A stretch of 64,000 nucleotides of DNA from Nymphaea colorata (taxonomy: Eukaryota; Streptophyta; Magnoliopsida; Nymphaeales; Nymphaeaceae): contig NC_045141.1 of NCBI RefSeq assembly GCF_008831285.2, positions 27,455,315-27,519,314 of the forward strand, in the 5' to 3' direction. Shown piece after piece: positions 40,901 to 52,800 of the stretch. Under the pieces are notes generated by a model that made no database searches, was not told where the DNA came from, and saw only the letters and a list, made by a program, of their open reading frames with translations. The position numbers were made by a program, and so were the translations under genes. How positions within the stretch are numbered: the stretch's first letter is position 1; each line of letters begins with the position of its first letter.

Positions 40901-43900
40901 AATGAAGCCCTAAACCCTCGACATCTTCTTCCTCCTACCCATTTCACGAACGCTGCATTTGGGGCGACCGGCGACTTGGGTGGACAAACGGCGGCGACCA
41001 GCGACGACCGGTGGACGAACGGCAGCGACTATGGACGGTATTAGCTTCGGTTTTGCCGATTTCTTCTATTTCCTGTCCTCCTCCGTACCTCCTCTTCGTT
41101 CCTTCCCTCTCGATGGTTATGACTTGTCTCCTCCTCATCGTTGATTATATGTTGTGCGCCTCTTCATTTCTTAGATCTCGTAGTTACGTTTTTCACAATT
41201 TTTTCATCGTTGATCGTGTGTTGTGCGCCTCATCAGTTTTTCATCATTTGTTCTCATATGCATCAGTTTTTCACATCATTTGTTCTTCTGTGTGTGTTAT
41301 TTACAACATGTTCAATAGAAATTTTGTTTTTTTTTGTGCGTTATTTACAGCGTGTTCGATTTTGGGGAAGTCTTTGCCAAAGTTATTATGTAAAATCGTG
41401 ACTGTTTGGGGAAGTTTAGTGACTGATTCTGTAAAAATCTTGACAGTTTGGGGAAGTTTAGTGACTGATGGTCATCGTGTTCTTTTTTGCGTGCGTCTTT
41501 GCAGCTCTTGTTAGGTGCTTTTCATATAAGTTGTAATGGCTGATAAGGAAAAAGAAACGATGCCTACGAGTGGAAGTGGAAATATGGCAAGCAGCAGTAG
41601 TAGTGTTAATACCACAGCATTAGAGTTGGATAATCCATCTCAGCCTCTTTGGCGGTATGTTGAAAAACTTGGAAAAGCACCAGGTGGCGGTGCGAATATA
41701 ATATTTTCTTGCAATTTCTGTAATAAGACGTTCACTGGCTCTTATACACGTTGCAAGGCACATTTATTGCATATTCCATGTTTTAGAATTCGACCATGTG
41801 AAAAAGTTAGCAAAGAATCGATGAAGCAGATCAAAAAAGAACACGATGCAGCTGAGATGAACAAATCTTCAGCCAAGTCAAGTGAACTATATGTTCCTCT
41901 TTATGCTATTGAAGAAGGTGAAGATGCTTCAAAGAAAAGAAAAATGAACATGGCAAGCAGGGCTACCAAAAAATTAGAACAAGTATTCAAAACTATGGGA
42001 AGGGCATAGATGGATAGAAGAATCGGAAGGTTTTTTTTTGCAAGTTCACTTCCTTTTAATATAGCCAGAAGTCCTTATTGGAAAGATGTTGTTACAGGTT
42101 TAGCTAATTGCAGTTTGAGTGGTTATGTACCCCCGAGTTCAGAAAAGTTGAGAACAGTAATTCTTGTTGAAGAGAAGGCAAACATCGAAAAATTATTAGA
42201 GAAGAAGAAATTTTCATAGAGACAATATGGAGTATCCATTGTTTCTGATGGGTGGACTGATATACAAAGACGGCCACTGATCAATTTTATTGCTTATTCG
42301 CTTGATGGACCAATCTTCTTGAAATGTGTTGATGCATCTGGGGAGTATAAAGATGCTGAGTATTTAAAAGGGTTATTTATAGAAGTCATCAAAGAAGTGG
42401 GTGAAGATAATGTTGTGCAAATTATTACTAATAATGCTCCAGTTTGCCAACGAGTAGGGATGAATTTGGCAAGTGATCCCAAGTATAGTCACATATTCTG
42501 GACTCCTTGTGTGGCACACAGTATAAATCTAGCACTTAAAAGTATTTGCAACCCATCAAAAGATGATACAAATGCTGGTATATTATGTTCTTGGATTGGG
42601 GAGCTTGAGCATGATGTCAGAAACATCAGAAATTTTGTTGTAAACCACAACAATGCTCTTGCTATATTTAATAGGCATTCTGATTTGAAATTGTTGAAGG
42701 TAGCATGGGAGTTTTATCGGAGTGATGACATTATGAAGGCTCAACAAATTAAAAAATGTATTTTAGAAGATGAATGGTGGGATAAGATTTCATATTTTCT
42801 GCAGTTTACAGAGCCTATTTGGCAGATGTTGACAGAAGTTGACAAAGGGCCCATGCTTCATAGAGTTTATGATATGTAGGATAACATGATTGAAAAAATT
42901 CAAAACATCATTTTTAGACAGGAGAAGAAGAATGTTGCACTTGATGATTCTGAGTTTTTCGATCATGTGCATAAAATTTTAGTAAGAAGATGGAATAGAA
43001 GCAATAACCTTTGCATTGTATGGCACACTCCTTAAATCCCAAATATTATGGACAAACATGGTTGGCAGGAGGCAGTGGTCGTGTTCCTCCTAATCGAGAT
43101 CCAGAAATATCAAAAAATAGGGAGATATGTTTGGGAAGACTATATTCTAATTCTCATCAGTTGAAGATAATAAATAGTGAGTTTGCAAGCTTCTCTGGTG
43201 GAAGAAGTGATTCAGTACAAGCTGCAATGGCAACAGATGAAGAAGATCCTGTTAATTGGTGGTTATGTTTTGGAGCAGCAACACCAAATCTCCAGCAACT
43301 TGCGTTGAAGTTATTATCTCAACCTGCAACCTCTTCATGTTGTGAAAGAAATTGGAGCACTTATTCTCAAATTCACAATATCAAGAAAAATAAGCTAACC
43401 AGTAAGCGAGCAGAAGATTTAGTTTATGTCCACTCCAACATACGCTTACTTTCACGTACTTCAGATGCTTACAGGTATTTCTTTCTTTTTGTATCTTTGG
43501 TATGTATACATAATTACATTTTTATATTATGTTGATTGTTTAAAGTTAATATTAACTTAAAAGTTAAATCATATTTTGATTTTGTTGCAACTTGCAGTTC
43601 AGGATCATCCAAGTATTAGGATGTTAATCCAGAGGACATTGACGTGGACCTTGAAGGGGAACATGATTTGCATGCTCTTAATATGGACCTTACAGAACCT
43701 GTTGCTCCTTCTAATCTTGATGATGTGACTGAGGAGAATGAGATTCAAGAAAGCTGATGTATTTTGTATGTTAATTATGCGACTGAAGAAAATGAGAATC
43801 AAGAAAGTTGATGTATTAGAGAATCAAGACTGATAAATTTTGGATCATGATTTATAAATATGTTATTCTGTTTGTGATTTTTTGATATATATATGTGTGA

Positions 43901-43927
43901 ATGTGTTATTCTGTTAGAAATTTTTTG

Positions 43928-43966
<39 letters not shown>

Positions 43967-46900
43967 TGTGTGTGTACGGCCGTACCCCCGCACCCAAGTT
44001 TTTTTAAAATGGTCCGTACCCGTACCTATGTGACATGATATACATGTGTGAAGAAACTCACGTATATCTAAGCTCCCTTAGCAAGCAATCTATATGCATT
44101 AGACAAAAGAACAAGATGAAAAGTTACCCAAACGTATGCCTCAAAGAGGCTACTCAAGTGATAAGCATGATAACCACATCAAAAGAATTGTGAACCTAAT
44201 AGTCAGTGTTTATATTACCAAAATATCAAAGAAAATGGATTGGTTTTTGCTCATTTCTCCTACAGCTTTCCCGCCTCTTAATTCTGGAAGATAAAGAGAA
44301 GTTGCTCCCTTTAATAGAAAGGCAAGCATATTTTCCCCAAGATGCTGAAGAGATCCTGCCTTCAAAAGCTTCATCTTATCATTCTGCATTAGAAAGAGAG
44401 AGAAATAGATGCAAAGGATCAAGGCAATGGATCAAATAATCATAACAGTAAAAGAATTTGGACCAGGTGGTTCATCCGTGTCCAACAGAAGTTTGAGCAT
44501 ATCCATGAAATGACATAGATATGCATCTATATCAGTATCATGCCAAAATCGGACATGAAATTACAGATAAATAAAGCCTTAGATGAGACACTGACTGCAG
44601 AAGTGTCCAAAGAATAGCACAGGCGCAACTGCTTGAGCTCAGATATAAAATATAGCACAACCCCTCCCTGATTGGTGTTTTCACTGAATGAGCAAGAAAG
44701 TTACTAAATCTCAAATTAGAAAATCAGGTAATCAAACCTTTGTATGATAAACAGCGCTATAATCTCCATATGCAAAATCAAGACCAGAGAGGCCAGCAAC
44801 TTCCTCATAAACTTGAAAATCTGTTGCAGATTTTAACATCCCAGAACGAAATATGTCCTACAAGATAGGTCACATTAAGTAACTTACTCTCCACAAAAAA
44901 GGGAATACATATGAAAATAACCAATAACACATGAACTATCAAAATAAAATCACAAAAGTAGAAACCACACTGGAATTAAATTAATTTTCACAGTATTGCT
45001 AACAAAAATTCTTTTATATTTCAATGATGAAAACAAGCTTCAAGACAAACCCATCCAACTTAAAACTCAATCTTTTAGGATTCACAGTTGAATTTTGTTT
45101 TGTTATCTGGCAAAAAAATGGAGCAAATATTGAATCCAAAGAGACTTTCTAAAATATGTTTTCAACTGATCCAAAACTGATGTCTGCAAGAACCGAAGCT
45201 TCTTCGACTCAGTGCAGACTATAGAGCTTCATGTTGAAATTAGAAAGCTTAGGTTTAAGTTTGGTAGTTTTCTGATTATTTAAAAGTTAGAGTCTTCTTA
45301 GTCATTTACAGCTTTATGTGTAACTCTCATGTAACGACTCCAGCCGACCCCTATTCTCTCTTTAAATAAGAGATTAGGGTTAGCAATAATATTACGATAG
45401 CTCTCTCTCTCTCTCTCTCTCTCTTTCATTCCATCTCTTTTCTCCATCGTCTGCAACATGGTATCAGAGCAGTGAACGGTTGGGGACCTACACAATCTAA
45501 TTGGGACTTCCTTTCTATACTCTCTCAAGTCTGTTTTTCTAGGGCAGATTTCTGGGAGCAAGTCTACTCACGACTTGGACAAATCCTTTAGCCCAATCTA
45601 GGGTTTCTCCTAGATTGATAATGGTTTTTTGAAGTTGTGTGGAGGCAGCCAATGTCGTGCAAGCACTGTGGATGCAGCCAATGTTGTGCAGAAAAAAATC
45701 TGAGGGCAGCCAATGACGTGCAGGCAAGTATGATAATTTTTCTTTGTCAATGAAGTCGTGCAATGAAGTGCAGCACGTGTGACGTCTGATTTCACGCTGG
45801 AAGTTCTGAAGTTACCTGCATATAGGTATTTTTTTTTGTGTTGTCATTAAAACTATGCACAGCTTTTGGTATTCCTGCTTACGTCTGACTGTGAAAAAAA
45901 TATATATGCACGCTTAGACGATGTTGGAATAATAATTGCTGTGAAATTGGTGAAGTATAGCAGTGGTTCTGCGTGTGTTGTGTCAGTAGTGATGTGTGGC
46001 AGTGGTGTTGCGTGGGATACAATGAAGCAGCGTTGAAGTATGCTGACTTTGTCTGAAAATTAGTTGACCGTTGTTAAAACTGTGCATGTTTGCTGCCTGC
46101 TATCTACGTCTGAAAATAGTTGGCTAGTTTTTTTTTTGTGTTCAACCTACTCCACGATCTTTTTTTTTTTTGTTGTGGTCTTCCTATTCTATTACACTAT
46201 TTCCTGCTATGGCTGAGATTAACAAACCAGAGAGTGGCAATGATCATAAAGGAATTGGAAATCCCTTCTCCTATGGATCTCCTGTCAAGTTAGATGGACA
46301 CAACTATGAATTGTGGTCTAGGTCTTTTATGTTGTCAGTAAAAGGACATAGAAAGAGGCACATAATTGAAGAGGATGAACCTACTGACAAGTTAGGGAAG
46401 TACATGACCTGGGAAGAGGACGACAACATGGTTATGGCTTGGATTATGAATAGCGTTCAACCACAGATTGCTTCTCCTATTACTTGCTATACTACTATTA
46501 AGGAGATGTAGGAATTCCTTAGGCAGACATATTCACAAGACAAAAATGTAAGTAAAATTCTTCAAGTTGAAGAGGAGTTGCACAATCTTCGACAGGAAAA
46601 TCAAGATCTATCACTGTATTTTGCATCTGTTAAAGCGACCTATGAGAGATTGAAATTCCTGTGCCCTCCATGCAAATCGTGTTATAAGTCACACTTTGAA
46701 CCTACCATGGTTGCAAAGTTTCTCGCTGGCCTGTCTCCTGAGTATGCAGCTACCAAGAATCAGATGCTCACGGGGAGTGAAGTTCTTGATCTCTCTGATG
46801 CTTACAATAGACTTAGTCGTCATGCTATTAGCTTGTCCCAACCAGCTGGTGTGACTCCAGCTTCTGCTCTTGCTGTAGGGGGTGGTCGTGGTCAGGGCAC

Positions 46901-49857
46901 CTCCTACAGTGCCAAAAGAAGAGGTATAGGTCGTGGAACTGGCAGTCGTGGTAGGTTCCAATGCACCTATTGTGGGAAGATGGGACATTTGGAGGATCGT
47001 TGTTGGGATAAACATGGTCGTCCATCTACTATATCACAGGTAGGGGTATAGTCACCAAACAGGGCAAGAGTCTTGCTCATCCTCCTATGGGCTCTGCACA
47101 GGTAGCCACTCCTACTTTGGACGACTCTTCGTCTAGCACAGTACTAGAGACAGTTACAGTTAGTATTGACAGATCTGAGTCTGAGCAGTTTTTGGCACAC
47201 AAAGCCTCACAGGCTTCAGCTTCCACAGCTTTGGTTGATCGAGCCTTCTCAGCGGGTACATCCACGTCTGGTTCAGGTATCTCTTGGATTATTGACTCAG
47301 GAGCATCAAGACATTTCTGCAGTAGACTTGATTCCTTCATTACTTTACATAGATTCTCTCAGCCACGTCATGTCAAAATTGCAGATAGTAGAATGTCACC
47401 CATATTGGGTTATGGAGATGTGAAGCTTTCTCAATCCATGACCATTCCACATGTTCTATATGCTCCTGAATTTTCATCTCATTTGCTCTCTATCAAACAA
47501 TTGACTATTGATTTACACTTCGCATTATTTTTGACCCTGGTTCATGCTCATTTCAAGACTTACAATCTGGGAAGACGATTGGTGGCGGCTAGGAAAAAAG
47601 GGTCATCGAAGCTTGTTTTCCATTGCACCAAAAATTTTTGGTTGTACCTATTTTGTTCATATCCTTGGGCCTAAACGTGATAAACTTGCTGCTCAAGCCA
47701 TTAAGTGTGTGTTCATTGGCTACCCTCGAAACCAAAAAGGGTACAAGTGCTTTGATCCGGTAACTCACAAAGAGTATATCAGTGCGGATGTTACTTTCTT
47801 TGAGTCTCGGTCTTACTTTAATCCTACCTCTGCATCATCTGAAATGCCATGTCCTATCCCTTTACCTATCCATCCTATCCCGTTGCAATCCTTTCCATCT
47901 CCTACTCTGACTATGAATAGGTTTCAAGATCCTCCATTGGTCTACACTCGGCGACAGGATCCCTCTCATGGTCGACCATCAGACTCTTCTCAAGATGTGA
48001 GCTCCACTGAAGTAAGTATGCCTGATGTTGTTCCTTCAGATGACTTGCCTATAGCTCTGCGCAAAGGCAAGAGACAGTGTACCATGCATCATATCTCTCA
48101 CTTTGTTTCCACTGCCCATCTTGATGATAACTTACAACAGTTTCTTAAGGCTATGGCAGTTCATACTGTCCCAACTTGTCATCAACAGGCCTTCCTAGAT
48201 TGTAAATGGCGAACAGCTATGCAAGATGAGATGGATGCTCTCGTACAACGTGATACCTGGGAGTTGGTCGATCCACCTGAAGATTGTGACATTGTTGGCT
48301 CCAAATGGGTATTTACAGTCAAATATCATTCAGATGGGTCATTAGAGCGATACAAGGCTCGATTAGTGGCTAAAGGTTACACTCAGACATACAGGGTTGA
48401 CTTCTTTGAGACGTTCTATCCAGTGGCAAGGTTGGGCACTATTCGTCTTATTATTTCAGTTGCGGTACACTCTGATTGGCCTACTTCTGTATGGTGATCT
48501 TGAGGAGACCATATATATGCAGCAACCTTCAGGGTTCGAGAAACAGGGGGACTGTAGTAAAGTGTGTCGGTTGAAGAAGGCTATCTATGGACTTAAACAA
48601 AGTCCCAGGGCATGGTTCCACAAATTATCAGAGGTAGTTTCACAATGTGGATTTGAATGATCTCCTTTGGATCATTCTCTATTCATCAAGAAGACCTCCA
48701 CAGGTATAGTTGTCATGATAGTATATGTTGATGACATTTTTCTGACAGGTGATTGTGGTCAAGAAATATCTGCTACAAAGGTTCCTTCAAAAGCATTTTG
48801 TCACGAAGGATCTTGGTCACTTGAGATATTTTCTTGGGATTGAAGTTGTGGAGAACAAAGAAGATGTAGCATTGTCTCAAAGGAAGTATGTCCTTGATCT
48901 TCTGCAGGACACAGGGATGCTAGGGACCAAGCCGGCTAATCTCCCGATGAATTCTCGTATTCATCTTCATGATGATCAATCAGAACTAGTAGATTCCCGA
49001 TCTTACAGGTCTCTTATTGGAAAACTGCTTTATGTTACTGTAACAAGACCAGACATTAGCTTTGCTGTTGGAAAATTAAGTCAATTTATGGAAAAACCTA
49101 GAAAAGTTCACTGGGATGCGGCGTTGATGGTGTTGAAATATCTAAAATCATCCCCAGGCAGAGGTCTCTTCTTTAAGAAAGGTGAATCTCTAGATGTTGT
49201 TGCTTACAGTGATGCTGCTATGCAGGGTCTGTTGATGATAGAAGGTCTACAACTGGCTTCTGTGTCTTTGTTGGGGGTAATCTCATATCATGGAGAAGCA
49301 AGAAACAAAATGTGGTCTCTAGATCAAGTGCAGAATCTGAATATAGAGCAATGGCTCAAACAGCGACTGAGATGACGTGGGTTAAATCTATACTAACAAA
49401 TATGAGTATTCATGTTCCTCTTCCTATGAGAATGTACTGTGATAACAAGGCTGCTACTTATATTGCAAACAATCCAATATTTCATGAAAGAACTAAGCAC
49501 ATTGAGGTGGATTGTCATTATATTCGTGATCTTATAAAAGAAGGTGTGGTGTCTACAGTTCATGTACCTTCTGAAGACCAAGCAGCAGATATGTTTACGA
49601 AAGCTCTTCCTATTGGTGATTTCTCTAGATGTTGTAACAAGCTGAGCATGGTTGATATATATGCTCCAGCTTGAGGGGGAGTGTTGAAAGTAGAAAGTTT
49701 TGCTTTAAGTGTGGTAGTTATTTGAATATTTAAAAGTTAGGGTTCTCTTTTGTTCTTTTAATAATTTAGTTGTCCTTCTTTTGTAAATGATACAGCCGTG
49801 CCCTAATCTCTCTTTTAGTAGAGATTAGAGCATGATAAGGGATGAATCTTTCACCGC

Positions 49858-49888
<31 letters not shown>

Positions 49889-52800
49889 GTTCTCCCCTTC
49901 CTCATTACGCAACAATTATCTTAACCATAAAAAATGACCTACTAATACATTTACAATAAAAAAAAAAGGTCAACAGAAGTCACCTCCTATGAGTAAAATC
50001 CAGAAGTCAAAACCGTAACCAAGTTACCGCAGAAAAGCATAAATAAAGCATATTAATTAAGGTTGCAAGAACAAATGAGAAACACTGCACCAAATACAAA
50101 AAGGCACCTGCCATTATAATGCAAAAAACTTGAATGAGAAGAATACAGAGATAAACCTGTGCAATTATCTGGCCAGATGGATATTTGGCAACAGCTGCAA
50201 AATTGTCAATTCCCCAAGGATCTGGCCCACTCTGTCTCACACAATGAAGATTTGTTTGTTATAAAGTCAAATTTAATAACAACTTGAATTTTAGAGCATT
50301 TCCCCACAAGATATGGCAAAATATGTAACATAATCATGAATATGAAGGTTGTAAGGAATGCCACTTTTAGTTTGAAATACTTTTTGAATCAAATAAAACG
50401 AAATGTTCCATACAAATACAAACACAATGAAGGCAAGGGAATCAAGATCCATAATCATGGATTACAATATATAACTCGCAAGATAGTTTGTGGCAGAATG
50501 TGTAGTAAGAACAAATGTTGCCCATTGTTTATACTGCTAGAACAATCCCCTTTTTCTTCTACATCTCCTAAGAATCTTATGTTTCTAACAGGAATTCTTG
50601 TTGGATCAAATTGAAACCTCGAAATAAAGGTGTTTGAAAAGGAAAGAATAAGGATAATAAGATTATTGTACATATATTTCCAGAGATGAATAAGTGCATT
50701 AATTTCTATGTAGTTTATATCTACAATCTTCTCACCCATATTCTAAAAGTTAGAACATTATATTAATATAAATTATAATAAATATTTTATAACAAGGAAA
50801 AGCATCAATAAGATATACCAAGACAGCGATTCTATGACAGAACTCAACTTATCCACCATTTTTGTGACTTTAGTAGGCCTATTGTTTCCAGTGATTGCAA
50901 TGGCCTCTTAGTTTCTCCCTGTTAAGAAAAAAATCTTATCTAGATATGGTAAGACCCAACCTCATCAATTTTGTTCCACCCTCTTTGTTTCTCCATGATT
51001 GCTGGGTACAATCTTAAAATAAACAGAAGATAGAGCTTTCTGCTAAAGAGACCAAAGTTTTGTGGTTTACCAAAGATAAGCTAGGAACTTTCATGTTATA
51101 GTACAATTTTATATACTTTAACAATTTGTAGATACCATATTTTTCCAATATAACATCCAAAAATTTACAACATTATGATTTTCATATGCTTAACATTGTT
51201 ATGTTTTTATTTACTAAAATATTTCAGTTATCATACTTCCAAAAGTTTCTTCTGAAAACTTTTAAAAAAACCATGGATTAGCAAAGATTCCTTTTAAATA
51301 ATGTTTACAATATAAATTTTCTATTGTTATTTTTTCTAACATAAAAGTGATAATCAATAACTTTGATCACAATGAACTATAAAACATAAATTTTTTTTAT
51401 TTTTTTCTTTTCATATAAGTCAAACAATAAGCAAGAGATGTCACGACCATTGCTAGTTCTGGTTTTTCCAAGTGACGTCAGTTATAATGGCATCAAGTGC
51501 TAGAATGACCAAGCTTAGGTATCTTATTGGTTAAGTTTTTATAAGAAGATGGAGCATGTTCCAAATGAAGGTTAGGAATGCATTTCTAAATGAAAATTTA
51601 AATGAAGAAGTTTATACTGATCACTCTGTAAGTATGAAAACCCCTAAGCACAAAGTTATTCAACTTCATAAAGCTCATTATGGTTTGAAATGAACTAACA
51701 AAGCTTGGCATAATAATGTGGTTCTAGATCTTGTTTTATTGATATTGCTTCATTTGTAGAAAATTAAATGCAAGAATTGTTATCTTGTTATTATATGCTG
51801 ATAATATTTTTATCATTGAAGACGATATTCAAGGATAGAGAACATTACGTCCATCCTAAGAGAGAAATTTGAGAACCCAAACCTTGTTTTTTCTAGCAGA
51901 GCTTTTAAAAGATGAAGCATAGCCATGGTAAAATCTTTTGTCTAAAACTAAGCTTACCATATAAGTAACTCACAATCAGGTACAATTGATCATAAGCATT
52001 GTGAGACTCCTTTAAGTTGTAGAAATCAAAATGAAGATTCAAATGAAGTTCCTTTAAATGACCCTATCCCCAAGGAGCAACTGGTTAGATCATTGAGGCA
52101 TTTAAGCGGAGGCAGAGCAAGGTGACGAAGACAAGGGTCATGGCCCCCTCAAATTAAGAAAAACCAAAATTAGTAGTTCAAATTTTGAAACATTTGCATT
52201 TGCCCTTATGAAATTTTGAAAAAACATAATTCACCCCTGTAAGAATTTTAAAAAATATAAGTCAACCCCCAAAGCAAAATTTGTAGCTCTGTCACTGCAT
52301 TTAAGTATCACTAGACAAGACATTGCACATGCAATACATCTTCCTAGTCAGTTTCCACATGCTCCTAGTGTAATCCACATGACTGTTGCTCTTTGTTTTA
52401 TAAGATATACAAAATGAGCAATTAGTAAGGGGGCTAGGGTCTGCCAAACTAGGAGTCTGAGCTCAGTCTGAAAGTGAACCAGATTATTACCATTGGTATC
52501 AAAACCAATTTCAACGTTCAGACATGGGGTCCTACAAGCAAACACAAAGGGGGGTTGGATTGTAACACCCTAACATAAGAAAATTTAGTCCCATATTAAA
52601 GAGTGTTGAAAATCTTCAAAAGATTATAAGGCGCTGATTAAATTATTAGTTATCATGGTTCTTAGCCTTTTTCAATAGGGATCGGAGATGGTAGGAGGTG
52701 TGTTGGGATTCACTAACCTAAGAAGTAAGAACCTAATTTCGAAGCGAAAGTAAGCTGGGTTGTTACAAACTACAAAGGGATCCTAACCTAGTTCTTCTTC

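Larger units (their letters stand above)
40654..44037 (+). mobile_element. hAT transposon with inactivated transposase
   Basis: The termini are CTATGTCACACGGGTAC (from 40658) and the inverse GTACCTATGTGACATG (ending 44037). An exact 8-bp direct repeat ATATACAT lies at 40646-40653 and 44038-44045; four extra bases (ATAA) separate the left copy from the inverted repeat. Subterminal DNA at both ends is rich in GGTACGGGTACGG-type motifs, and a 27-nt palindrome lies at 40669-40695. A transposase gene in the + sense occupies 41536-43757. The element is in intron 7 of the peptidase gene, antisense to it, and accounts for most of that intron's 3.9 kb. Confidence 0.85.
45232..49914 (+). mobile_element. 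Ty1/Copia LTR retrotransposon, defective
   Basis: The element has a 227-bp left LTR (45232-45458), a primer-binding site, gag-pol remnants, a polypurine tract and a 233-bp right LTR (49682-49914). LTRs start TGTTGAAA and end CAACA. No 5-bp target duplication is visible (CTTCA on the left, ATTAT on the right), and the LTRs differ at many positions, so the copy is old or formed by recombination between elements. At 4.7 kb it is close to the usual Copia length, yet the integrase core is missing. It fills intron 5 of the peptidase gene in antisense orientation. Confidence 0.92.

Noticed and set aside
41011-41514. 167-codon frame before the hAT transposase
   Set aside because: Low-complexity, repeated leader sequence with no domain; more likely transposon 5' UTR or intron.
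47544-47640. Intact integrase in the Copia element
   Set aside because: Only the segment after the catalytic core is present; the core residues are absent from all frames.
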